This document shows, in pieces, positions 1 through 6,047 of a DNA stretch of 11,207 nucleotides. This stretch comes from an uncultured Alphaproteobacteria bacterium (GTDB lineage Bacteria; Pseudomonadota; Alphaproteobacteria; Rs-D84). The stretch's first letter is position 1, and every line of letters starts with the position of its first letter. The translations under genes were made by a program, and so were the position numbers. The notes below the pieces were generated by a model. That model did no database searches. It was not told the origin of the DNA and saw only the letters and a program-made list of their open reading frames with translations. The DNA lies in contig CALCEG010000054.1 in assembly GCA_937900435.1 (NCBI GenBank), positions 1 through 11,207 of the forward strand, in the 5' to 3' direction.

Positions 1-82
1 TGCGCCGGAGTTGGAGAGCCGGGGCAGACTGTAAATCTGTTGGCTTAAGCCTGAGCTGGTTCGAATCCAGCCACTCCCACCA
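1..82 (+). tRNA. tRNA-Tyr (GTA), 5' end cut by window edge
   Basis: The anticodon arm (GCAGA, loop CTGTAAA, TCTGT) gives anticodon GTA, so the tRNA carries tyrosine. A long variable arm, as expected of bacterial tRNA-Tyr, lies between it and the T arm. The T arm is visible at 55-71 (GCTGG, TTCGAAT, CCAGC). The 3' acceptor strand is CACTCCC at 72-78, then discriminator A79 and an encoded CCA at 80-82. The matching 5' acceptor strand (expected GGGAGTG) is mostly or wholly outside the window, so about 5-7 bases are missing. The gene is followed directly by an intrinsic terminator, so it is the last gene of its transcript. Confidence 0.95.
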
Positions 83-85
83 GAA

Positions 86-120
86 ATAAAAACACCCCGT
101 TATGGGGTGTTTTTATTTTT
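86..120 (+). terminator. Intrinsic terminator after tRNA-Tyr
   Basis: A perfect stem runs from 86-98 to 104-116 with a 5-base loop (GTTAT). Its core is ACACCCC paired with GGGGTGT, flanked by A and T runs, and it is followed by a T-rich tract. It lies 3 bases after the tRNA CCA. Because A and T runs flank both sides it could work in both directions, but no minus-strand gene ends here. Confidence 0.93.
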
Positions 121-147
121 GTTTTTTATGTGTTTCTGTGATATTAT
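119..147 (+). promoter_or_regulatory. Predicted sigma70-type promoter, extended -10
   Basis: TTGTTT (119-124) is separated by 17 bases from TATTAT (142-147), and a TG pair at 139-140 makes it an extended -10 (TGATATTAT). Transcription would start near 154, giving a leader of about 29 bases for the gene at 183. The -35 box begins inside the T tract of the preceding terminator, so the two signals are packed end to end. This is a by-eye match to consensus. Confidence 0.5.
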
Positions 148-182
148 TCATTTGTATGTGGTTTTAGCAAAGGTAAGAGAAA

Positions 183-539
183 ATGTTTCGTTTTTTATTG
201 TTGATTTGTATGGTGATGCCTGTGATTGCAAATGCAAACAGTCAGACTTTGCCACAGCATTTGGTTTGTAGAACTTCTTTGTCGGAACACGACCCAAATG
301 TAAAAGAATCTTATGATGTTAAAATCACAGAATATGTAAATGGTATTGTGTTAACCATAGATAATGAATCGTTGTTGTTATTTAAACGTTTTGAAGATGA
401 TGGAACTGTTTATTACTATAATGAAACACCATGGTATAATTTTAGAATAGACGATCCTTTTATGTCGGCTAAATATAATTTGGGTATACCAACAGACGAA
501 CCGTTTGCACGGTATACGGCGTGTGAAGAAGTTCTTTGA
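183..539 (+). CDS. Small predicted secreted protein, unknown function
   Basis: This encodes 118 residues that I do not recognise. Residues 1-18 are a clear Sec signal peptide: M-F-R, a hydrophobic core rich in L, I, V and M, then an A-N-A cleavage site at 16-18. The mature part is about 100 residues, rich in Tyr, Phe, Asp and Glu, with only two cysteines (C29 near the start and C114 near the end), which could form one disulfide closing the chain. There is no transmembrane segment beyond the signal and no lipobox, so a periplasmic or secreted location is inferred. The start is supported by AAGG at 170-173 and by the signal peptide. It follows the tRNA-Tyr terminator with its own predicted promoter, and the next gene starts 31 bases after its stop, with a separate promoter overlapping its 3' end. 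Confidence 0.75.
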   Translation: MFRFLLLICMVMPVIANANSQTLPQHLVCRTSLSEHDPNVKESYDVKITEYVNGIVLTIDNESLLLFKRFEDDGTVYYYNETPWYNFRIDDPFMSAKYNLGIPTDEPFARYTACEEVL

Positions 540-563
540 ACTGGGGCAGGTATGTGTTATAAT
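536..563 (+). promoter_or_regulatory. Predicted promoter giving a leaderless transcript
   Basis: An almost ideal extended -10, TGTTATAAT (555-563), lies 16 bases downstream of TTGAAC (536-541), which shares TTGA with the -35 consensus. Transcription normally starts 6-8 bases after the -10 box, which places it at about 570-571, exactly on the ATG at 571. No Shine-Dalgarno sequence precedes that ATG. The -35 box overlaps the stop codon of the preceding gene (TGA at 537-539). Confidence 0.6.
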
Positions 564-570
564 ATCAACT

Positions 571-1284
571 ATGGGAACAGTTGATAAACCTGATATTGTT
601 AGGCAAACAATAATTATAAATGACGATTATGTTAAAAAAAATCGTCGGGCAGATGGTAAGGTTGGTTTGGTCTTGGGACGTGCAGATAAAGACAACAAGC
701 GTATATTTGTTAATGATTTTGTTATAGACGATAAATTATCCATATTAACTGGTGCAGAAATTGAAGATTTAAAACAGCGAATAAATCGTGTAGATGTTGG
801 GGGTGTTATCGCCCATGAATCACAACATATTCATAATGGTGCGATTGGATATCATTATTTGGCAAATGCTGATAATATTTATGAATGTATGATGTTGGGC
901 TTAGCTGATGAAATGTCTGCGATGATTGCGGGGTATATGCATAAAACAAATGATATTAACAAGGCAATGGACTTGGTTGAAAAAAATATGTCAGGAATAA
1001 TACGACAAGGTTATATCAAAGGGCAGTTTGCTAATAATTTTAAGCGGTTGCAAAATACTTGGGGTAATGATAAAAATTTATTCGAATATAAATATGATAC
1101 TAAAAAAATCCACAAGGTACTTAAATGGTATTTTAATATAAATGGACAAGATGTTATGCGGCAAATGAATGATGCGACGCGATTTAAATTTGCCGCGATT
1201 GTTCAAAACTTTAAAAATGAAATAAAAAAATTTATTGATAATTATCAAATGATGCAACGTATGGGCGAATATCAAAAAGGATAG
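571..1284 (+). CDS. Putative HExxH zinc metallopeptidase-like protein
   Basis: This encodes 237 residues from the ATG at 571. A zinc-protease motif H82-E-S-Q-H86 sits in a predicted helix (VIAHESQHIHN). About 28 residues later comes L-A-D-E114-M-S-A, a plausible third zinc ligand (E114) as in gluzincin-type peptidases. The N-terminal 75 residues look like an alpha/beta lead-in, and the region after 120 is helical, Lys- and Asn-rich and poorly conserved-looking. There is no signal peptide or membrane segment, so it is probably cytoplasmic. The frame stays open upstream to a TTG at 505 and has a GTG at 523, but neither has a ribosome site, and both would overlap the previous gene. ATG 571 coincides with the predicted transcription start, so leaderless translation is favoured. 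It is likely co-transcribed with the methyltransferase gene 6 bases downstream. I could not assign a family; HExxH alone can occur by chance, but the helix context and downstream Glu make a peptidase fold likely. Confidence 0.6.
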   Translation: MGTVDKPDIVRQTIIINDDYVKKNRRADGKVGLVLGRADKDNKRIFVNDFVIDDKLSILTGAEIEDLKQRINRVDVGGVIAHESQHIHNGAIGYHYLANADNIYECMMLGLADEMSAMIAGYMHKTNDINKAMDLVEKNMSGIIRQGYIKGQFANNFKRLQNTWGNDKNLFEYKYDTKKIHKVLKWYFNINGQDVMRQMNDATRFKFAAIVQNFKNEIKKFIDNYQMMQRMGEYQKG

Positions 1285-1290
1285 GGGGGG

Positions 1291-1884
1291 ATGACAATGC
1301 TGATTGTTTATGTGTTAATTGTTTTATTAATTTTGGTTATACCTTTTTTATTTCTTAAACAGGTCGAATATTGTTTTTGTGCATTTGTTCGCAGGCAAGT
1401 GCCATTTGTGCCAAGTCGTAAAAAATCGCGCGTTGCGGTGGTTAAGCAAATTAATACTTATTATAAAAATGCAGAAAATATAGTAGAGGTTGGGTCTGGC
1501 TTTGGTGGGTTGGCGCGGTATGTTGCAAAAAATACAAATGCAAATGTGATTGCGCTGGAAAATATGTTGTTTTCAGCAACTGTTTCTAAATTTTTAGATG
1601 TTGTGTCTTTTTCAAGAAGAAATAAAACTATTTGGTGCGATGCGTTTAAATATTTGAAAAATACAAATAAAAAATTTGATGTTGCGTTGGCTTATCTTGG
1701 GCCAGATTATACATATTTGTTAAAAAAGTATGCTGATAAAATAGATGTATTGATTTCGTTGGACTTTGAAATCCCAGATATGAAACCAGTGCGTATTCAT
1801 GATTTAAAGTCGGGGTATGTATTGTATAACGGAAAAAAATATCCGCATAAGTTATTTGTGTATGAATTAAATAATCGTAAGTGA
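1291..1884 (+). CDS. Membrane-anchored FAM173-like SAM-dependent methyltransferase
   Basis: This encodes 197 residues. Residues 3-22 form one strongly hydrophobic segment, so the protein is anchored in the inner membrane with the catalytic domain probably in the cytoplasm. A Rossmann methyltransferase domain follows: motif I E66-V-G-S-G-F-G-G, an acidic residue E90 at the end of beta2 (NVIALE) for the SAM ribose, D117 in WCDAF, and FDVALAYLGP (129-138) as the beta4 strand. The order membrane segment, V-P-F-V-P motif (37-41), then motif I, and the beta4 wording, resemble the FAM173/ATPSCKMT-type lysine methyltransferases known from mitochondria and bacteria. The substrate is unknown. A G-rich stretch (about 1284-1290) precedes two possible starts, ATG 1291 and ATG 1297, which differ by two residues. 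It lies 6 bases after the metallopeptidase-like gene, implying one operon. Its stop TGA directly abuts the stop of the opposing operon. Confidence 0.72.
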   Translation: MTMLIVYVLIVLLILVIPFLFLKQVEYCFCAFVRRQVPFVPSRKKSRVAVVKQINTYYKNAENIVEVGSGFGGLARYVAKNTNANVIALENMLFSATVSKFLDVVSFSRRNKTIWCDAFKYLKNTNKKFDVALAYLGPDYTYLLKKYADKIDVLISLDFEIPDMKPVRIHDLKSGYVLYNGKKYPHKLFVYELNNRK

Positions 1885-2628
1885 TTATTTTGGAAAGGTA
1901 TATTTTTGATAAGCCTTGTCGGTTGGTTCTGATAGGTATGGATAAACAGGGTGATTTTGCATATCGTTACAGTCTTCGTCAAAAAAAGTTAAACTGGGTG
2001 TTATTTTTGTTGGGTATATGTTATATGTCTTGAGTTTGATTTTATCACGAAATATGGGTTCGTTACTGAATGGATTGCAATATAAATCGACAAAACCACA
2101 AGAAACAAATGTTTCATTGGTGGCAAAATGTTGGTATGAAATACAACGCGTATCGGTGTCAGAACATATTATGGTTTGTTGTTCATTGAAACATAAGTAT
2201 TTGGGGTCTTGACTAAAATGTTCGGGGCCTAATGGTGATTTGCCGTAACAAAAATGTCTTTTTGCGCTTAGTTCCATTTGGCGTTTGGCACAATCAGAGT
2301 GTCTGGGTTTGTTTTTTTCTGAGACAATTTTTTTTGCGATAACAGAAAGTTTTTCAGTCATATCTTTGAGTACCATAGATGTGTATTCGTAATCTGGATT
2401 AGAGATAAGGCTGTTTATATGTTCGCAATATTTTGAATTGTATATAATATCATCGATTACAATTAATATATTTTCTTGTTCGGCGATGGAAAAAAAATTA
2501 GAACATAAAACATAGGCAGATTCTGGGGTAAGTTTTTTTGGTAGATACTCGCCAGATATGTTTTCGCAAATCCCGAGGCCAGGAAGTAGGGCGATTAATA
2601 AAAATGTAAGTGTTTGTGTTCTTTTCAT
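1885..2628 (-). CDS. Cys-rich exported protein, paralogue A of tandem pair
   Basis: This encodes 247 residues of no family I recognise. A signal peptide covers about residues 1-21 (K-R-T-Q then a Leu-rich core). The mature part has ten cysteines besides C21 (42, 68, 113, 127, 146, 155, 162, 177, 184, 220), suggesting several disulfides and a periplasmic or extracellular location. It is clearly homologous to the next upstream gene product. Shared elements are I-x-Y-N-S-x-Y-C near 62-68, Y-Q-H...T-F-x-x-C near 165-177, and I-T-P...D-x-C near 209-220. Spacing is preserved exactly for C42-C68 (26), C68-C113 (45) and C177-C184 (7). It is the last gene of the lpoA operon and starts 14 bases after its paralogue, without an obvious ribosome site. 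Its stop codon abuts the convergent methyltransferase stop with no base between. Confidence 0.75.
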   Translation of the reverse strand: MKRTQTLTFLLIALLPGLGICENISGEYLPKKLTPESAYVLCSNFFSIAEQENILIVIDDIIYNSKYCEHINSLISNPDYEYTSMVLKDMTEKLSVIAKKIVSEKNKPRHSDCAKRQMELSAKRHFCYGKSPLGPEHFSQDPKYLCFNEQQTIICSDTDTRCISYQHFATNETFVSCGFVDLYCNPFSNEPIFRDKIKLKTYNIYPTKITPSLTFFDEDCNDMQNHPVYPYLSEPTDKAYQKYTFPK

Positions 2629-2642
2629 TGTGTGCGGTTATG

Positions 2643-3428
2643 TTATTTACTGTATGGTAGTTCGTTTTGTTGATAGAATTCTTGGTAAATAATTTGGTCG
2701 TTTCTTTCCCGTAGTTCCTGAATATATTGATAAAAGTTTATTGTTGCAGGATAGTCTGGGTATTGTTCGGCAATGCTGCAATCGTCATTAAACATATATG
2801 TGGTTTTTGGCGTTATGTGTCCATCAACAACAATGTTTATTGTCTTGGTCGGCGGTTCGCAATTAGGTTCAACGATGTTGCAAGCAAGAAAGGTTTTGTT
2901 CTTTGGCAGATGTTGATATAACAATATTACCTTGCTTGTGGGTGATTTTACATAGTATCGATTTTTTAATTTGTTGCAATTAATTTTTTCATTGCTCTTG
3001 TTATCAGATAAGTCTGAATTTTCATAACAGATGGTTTCTAGAACGTATTCTATCTCTCCTGAATAATATGCTTTGCATCTGTTGTCTGTTTCTTTGATGC
3101 TGGTATATTTATGTATTTCTTTGGCGGCTGTTATAATAGTTTCTAGTAAATCAAGGCGTAATAAATATGATAAATCGGGGTGCTCTGTTATCGACTTTTT
3201 CATATCTTTGCAATATTGCGAATTATATTTTATGCTGTTTATATTGACTGGTGTTTCATTGTTTGTGGCGTATTCGAATATTCGATTGCAAGTTTCAATA
3301 ATCGAATCTGTGTCGCTGTGATTGGCAAGATAATTTTTTGTATATGCTAATATATCATCGCCAGTACAATATGCAGGTGTTGAAATTACAAATGATAATA
3401 AAAATATTTTTAAAATATTTTTTTTCAT
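2643..3428 (-). CDS. Cys-rich exported protein, paralogue B of tandem pair
   Basis: This encodes 261 residues of unknown function. Residues 1-20 are a signal peptide (KKN, hydrophobic core, T-P-A-Y). The mature chain has eight cysteines besides C21 (47, 73, 118, 134, 151, 183, 190, 217). Most align with paralogue A at equal spacing: C47-C73 is 26 residues, C73-C118 is 45, C183-C190 is 7. Shared wording includes I-K-Y-N-S-Q-Y-C (66-73), L-Y-Q-H-L (170-174) and I-T-P...D-D-C (205-217). The two have diverged to low overall identity, so the duplication is old. Its ATG overlaps the stop of the upstream gene as ATGA, and AGAGG lies 7 bases before it, so translational coupling is likely. No membrane segment is seen beyond the signal. 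A periplasmic, disulfide-bonded protein acting with its operon partners is an inference only. Confidence 0.77.
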   Translation of the reverse strand: MKKNILKIFLLSFVISTPAYCTGDDILAYTKNYLANHSDTDSIIETCNRIFEYATNNETPVNINSIKYNSQYCKDMKKSITEHPDLSYLLRLDLLETIITAAKEIHKYTSIKETDNRCKAYYSGEIEYVLETICYENSDLSDNKSNEKINCNKLKNRYYVKSPTSKVILLYQHLPKNKTFLACNIVEPNCEPPTKTINIVVDGHITPKTTYMFNDDCSIAEQYPDYPATINFYQYIQELRERNDQIIYQEFYQQNELPYSK

Positions 3429-4384
3429 TGTAAAACCTCTTCACAACGTTGTGCGGTTTTTATTAATTTTTTTGCTAGTGTAATTAGAGATATATTTAAC
3501 GCAGTTCCAGCCGCGCCAGTCGCAATGTTTGCGCCAGCCATTATGTTTGCAGTTGTGTTCAGATTTTTTTCGGTCTGTTTTTCTGCGTCAGACAGGTTGC
3601 TTTTTTTGGCGATATTAGTGTATTTATCAGAATTTGCAGATGCGCTGGTTGCAGCACCAACAACACCGATTGCACCGCCTGCAATTGATGTGCCCATTAC
3701 GCCCTTCATACGTTTTTCAATTTTTTCAATGTCTTCGGCGTTTAGTTGATTGCACCATGTTTTTACGTTGTCTAGTTTATTAACAATTGGACTGTTGATT
3801 ACAGAAAATCCAGCAGATTTTAATTCGTGTGCGGTGTTTGATGCGACTTGAACCATATCGTTACATGCGGTAATTTGTTGAATCAAATCAGATTGGTTTA
3901 TGTTTCGTCCAGATATTATCGCAGATGCCAGATTTGTGCCAATCGTTCCGGCTGTTAAACCAGTACGCCAATTTCCCAGTCGTTTAGAATCATCCATCTT
4001 GTCTTGCAGGTCGGCAATTTTTGCAAATGTTTTTATAACCCCGTCATAAAAATCTTCGTCAGACATTGTAGTTATGCTGTTGGCATCGCAGCCGCCTTTG
4101 GTGCACATATCGTCAATTAATTTTTTGATATCTTCATCAGCAGAAGATTTTTTTACACCAGCAACTAATGCCCCTGTTGCAGCCGCAGTCCCGATGCCGG
4201 TAATCGCAGTGTTTGCAGTCGATATATTTGCAATGCGACCGATTTCGTCAGATATCCCAGAACATACGATTTTTGTTGCTTGATAAACTTGTTCTGCGTT
4301 CTGCAGCAAATCTGATTCGTTGGATGCGAATAAAGAACCACAAGTAAGGAATGTTGATAAAATAAAAAAATAAATTTTTTTCAT
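3425..4384 (-). CDS. Exported glycine-zipper protein with internal duplication
   Basis: This encodes 319 residues with a signal peptide at about 1-20 (KK, hydrophobic core, S-L-F-A). I do not recognise the family. The mature protein contains four Gly/Ala/Thr-rich hydrophobic stretches (about 57-77, 138-158, 227-249 and 279-303) resembling glycine zippers, which usually pack in or against membranes. They occur as two similar halves. Each begins with a Cys-containing helix (C41 and C211), has two zipper segments, and ends with a Leu-Ile...Cys helix (LIQQITACNDMVQ at 167-179, LIKTAQRCEEVLQ at 307-319). The first half carries an extra insert with C94 and C99. A membrane-associated periplasmic protein, possibly oligomeric, is plausible. 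Its ATG lies 1 base after the lpoA stop, with AGAGGA 8 bases upstream, so it is tightly co-expressed with the LpoA-like lipoprotein. Function remains unknown. Confidence 0.75.
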   Translation of the reverse strand: MKKIYFFILSTFLTCGSLFASNESDLLQNAEQVYQATKIVCSGISDEIGRIANISTANTAITGIGTAAATGALVAGVKKSSADEDIKKLIDDMCTKGGCDANSITTMSDEDFYDGVIKTFAKIADLQDKMDDSKRLGNWRTGLTAGTIGTNLASAIISGRNINQSDLIQQITACNDMVQVASNTAHELKSAGFSVINSPIVNKLDNVKTWCNQLNAEDIEKIEKRMKGVMGTSIAGGAIGVVGAATSASANSDKYTNIAKKSNLSDAEKQTEKNLNTTANIMAGANIATGAAGTALNISLITLAKKLIKTAQRCEEVLQ

Positions 4385-4385
4385 A

Positions 4386-5993
4386 TTATTGTTCCTCTGT
4401 TATCTCGTACTCTTCAATGTACGTTCGTTGTACGGTATCTTGTTTTATCGGGGTATAGTTTTCTGATTTTATTGTTTCGCCTTCGGCATCAGGCAGTATC
4501 GCAACAAGTTTACTTTGTTCGATGGTTGATAATGATTTTGTGTTTGCGCCAAATGGGCGACTGGAATATTTTGCTTTTAAGCGTTCAGGAATTTGAATGT
4601 AGTCGTCTGGGTCAAAACCAGATGTTTTTATTGCAACAGATTCAACTGGTTTAACATCAAATGGGTTTAGTTTGTATAGTGGGTTAATAAAATTCTGAGG
4701 TGCAGATTTAACTTCGACTGGTGTGCCAGTGGCGTTTAACTGTAATATGCGTAATGCACGTTCGTTGTCGCCAGTTGGTTTTAGTCTGAATAACCCGTTT
4801 GTGCCGATATAACCGTTTGGGTTAAATAAGTGGTTTGCAGGTGCGGCAGAATACAATGCGCCAATCGCAATGCTGGCAGCGTCATAACCAAAGGACGCAA
4901 GATGACCAGCAGGGGTGCCAGATACTTGTTCGTATAACCCAGAAAAAGTTGGTCTTATCGGTGAAAGTGTTGCAAATTTTGCCCCGGACATTGTCAAGTC
5001 AGATGCAATATCTGAACCGTCCCACATTGTTGTTCCATAAAAGCGTGCGTCTGTGGCAGATACATCGTAATAACGCAAAAATGATGCAATCGTTTTTGTG
5101 TCGTTGCCATTGCCCAAGAATAATATAGCGTCATAAGGAACAGTACCAAGGGTTTCTGTTTTAGATAGTTTTTCAAGTTGATTATTCAAACTTGATTTTT
5201 CAAGCATATTTAACTGTTCGTTTGTAAGTATATCAGATATTACTTCGCGGGCGCGTGTGTGGGCAGCGGTTCTGGATTGGTGCATAGATGCTGTACGCGC
5301 CATTTCTTTGATTGAATCTGGGTTTGATTCTTGGTAATAAAATACGCCGTTTAAATTGGTTTTATAGGCATGTGCTGCTGATTTTGCAGCGCCAGCCATT
5401 AAATGACCAGATTGTGTATCGGGTGCAATGATAATAAGGTTCTGGGTCTTGTCGGCGGATATTTCGCGAACAATTGTTTCAATACCATTGGTGGGGATTA
5501 GTGCCGTTGTTATTACGCCATCGCCCAGCGCGGTTGTGTCAGATGTAAACGATAATACAGGTAAATCGTAAGGCTTTATGTCCCGAATGATGCGCGTGTT
5601 GTCTGAAAACACAGGGCCGATAATGATTTCTGGTGCGGTTTCCAGCGCGCGGTCAAACGCAGATTGTAAATTTTCATTCGTATCAAAGAATGATACAGAT
5701 AAACTGTCAGGCGCATTTGATAACACCGCCATCATAACAGATGTACGAATCGTTTCGCCAACAGATGCGTTCGGACCAGATAAGGGTAATAATACCGCAA
5801 TACTGTGGTTTGTGTCGCGTGTTTCTGTGCCATAACCATCGGATGGGCGACCATACATATCAGATGGCGAACCAGTTGTTGCGCCAACTTCGATATCAGT
5901 CCAATCAATCGAAGAACCACCCCGTCGATTCGTTCCACAGGCAGTTAAAATACAGGCCAAGCCTAAATAAATAAAAAATCTGTTTATACGCAT
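4386..5993 (-). CDS. LpoA-like lipoprotein, penicillin-binding protein activator
   Basis: This encodes 535 residues. The N-terminus M-R-I-N-R-F-F leads into a hydrophobic segment ending in the lipobox L16-T-A-C19, so it is a lipoprotein attached at Cys19. A low-complexity linker (about 20-62, with a small PSDMYG/PSDGYG repeat) is followed by a periplasmic-binding-protein type I fold from about residue 64 (SIAVLLPLSGPNASVGE, later IIIGPVFSDN and LPVLSFTSD) to about 430, then a polar tail. This architecture matches alphaproteobacterial penicillin-binding protein activators related to E. coli LpoA, which stimulates PBP1A in peptidoglycan synthesis. The frame is open to a TTG at 6047, but the signal sequence fixes the start at ATG 5993, which lacks a clear ribosome site. 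It heads a four-gene operon and is divergent from rsmI, a neighbourhood also seen in E. coli. A substrate-binding role in transport cannot be excluded, but no transporter genes are nearby. Confidence 0.85.
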   Translation of the reverse strand: MRINRFFIYLGLACILTACGTNRRGGSSIDWTDIEVGATTGSPSDMYGRPSDGYGTETRDTNHSIAVLLPLSGPNASVGETIRTSVMMAVLSNAPDSLSVSFFDTNENLQSAFDRALETAPEIIIGPVFSDNTRIIRDIKPYDLPVLSFTSDTTALGDGVITTALIPTNGIETIVREISADKTQNLIIIAPDTQSGHLMAGAAKSAAHAYKTNLNGVFYYQESNPDSIKEMARTASMHQSRTAAHTRAREVISDILTNEQLNMLEKSSLNNQLEKLSKTETLGTVPYDAILFLGNGNDTKTIASFLRYYDVSATDARFYGTTMWDGSDIASDLTMSGAKFATLSPIRPTFSGLYEQVSGTPAGHLASFGYDAASIAIGALYSAAPANHLFNPNGYIGTNGLFRLKPTGDNERALRILQLNATGTPVEVKSAPQNFINPLYKLNPFDVKPVESVAIKTSGFDPDDYIQIPERLKAKYSSRPFGANTKSLSTIEQSKLVAILPDAEGETIKSENYTPIKQDTVQRTYIEEYEITEEQ

Positions 5994-6020
5994 TGAAAAA
6001 TCTGTTTTATTTTGTATTAT
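5993..6020 (+). promoter_or_regulatory. Predicted promoter for rsmI-engB-addB
   Basis: TTGAAA (5993-5998) and TATTAT (6015-6020) are spaced by 16 bases, each matching five of six consensus bases. Transcription would begin near 6027, leaving a leader of about 15 bases with the ribosome site AAGGA just before ATG 6042. The -35 box overlaps the start codon of the divergent lpoA gene. By-eye prediction. Confidence 0.5.
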
Positions 6021-6047
6021 TTTACTATAAAAGGATGTTAAATGCAA
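6019..6047 (-). promoter_or_regulatory. Predicted promoter for the lpoA operon
   Basis: On the minus strand TTGCAT (6047-6042) is followed after 17 bases by TAAAAT (6024-6019), each close to consensus. Transcription would start near 6012, about 19 bases before the lpoA ATG. The -35 box covers the rsmI start codon, and the -10 box overlaps that of the divergent promoter by two bases, so RNA polymerase probably cannot occupy both at once. Confidence 0.5.

Noticed and set aside
11..20. Riboswitch or leader peptide before rsmI or the tRNA-linked gene
   Set aside because: Leaders predicted here are only about 15-30 bases, too short for any riboswitch, and no leader open frame is visible.
505..570. 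In-frame upstream extension of the metallopeptidase-like gene to TTG 505 or GTG 523
   Set aside because: It would overlap the preceding gene, has no ribosome site, and holds the -35 and -10 boxes of the predicted promoter. ATG 571 fits better.
5994..6047. Longer lpoA starting at TTG 6047
   Set aside because: The lipoprotein signal begins at ATG 5993, and the extension would run through the rsmI start and the shared promoter region.
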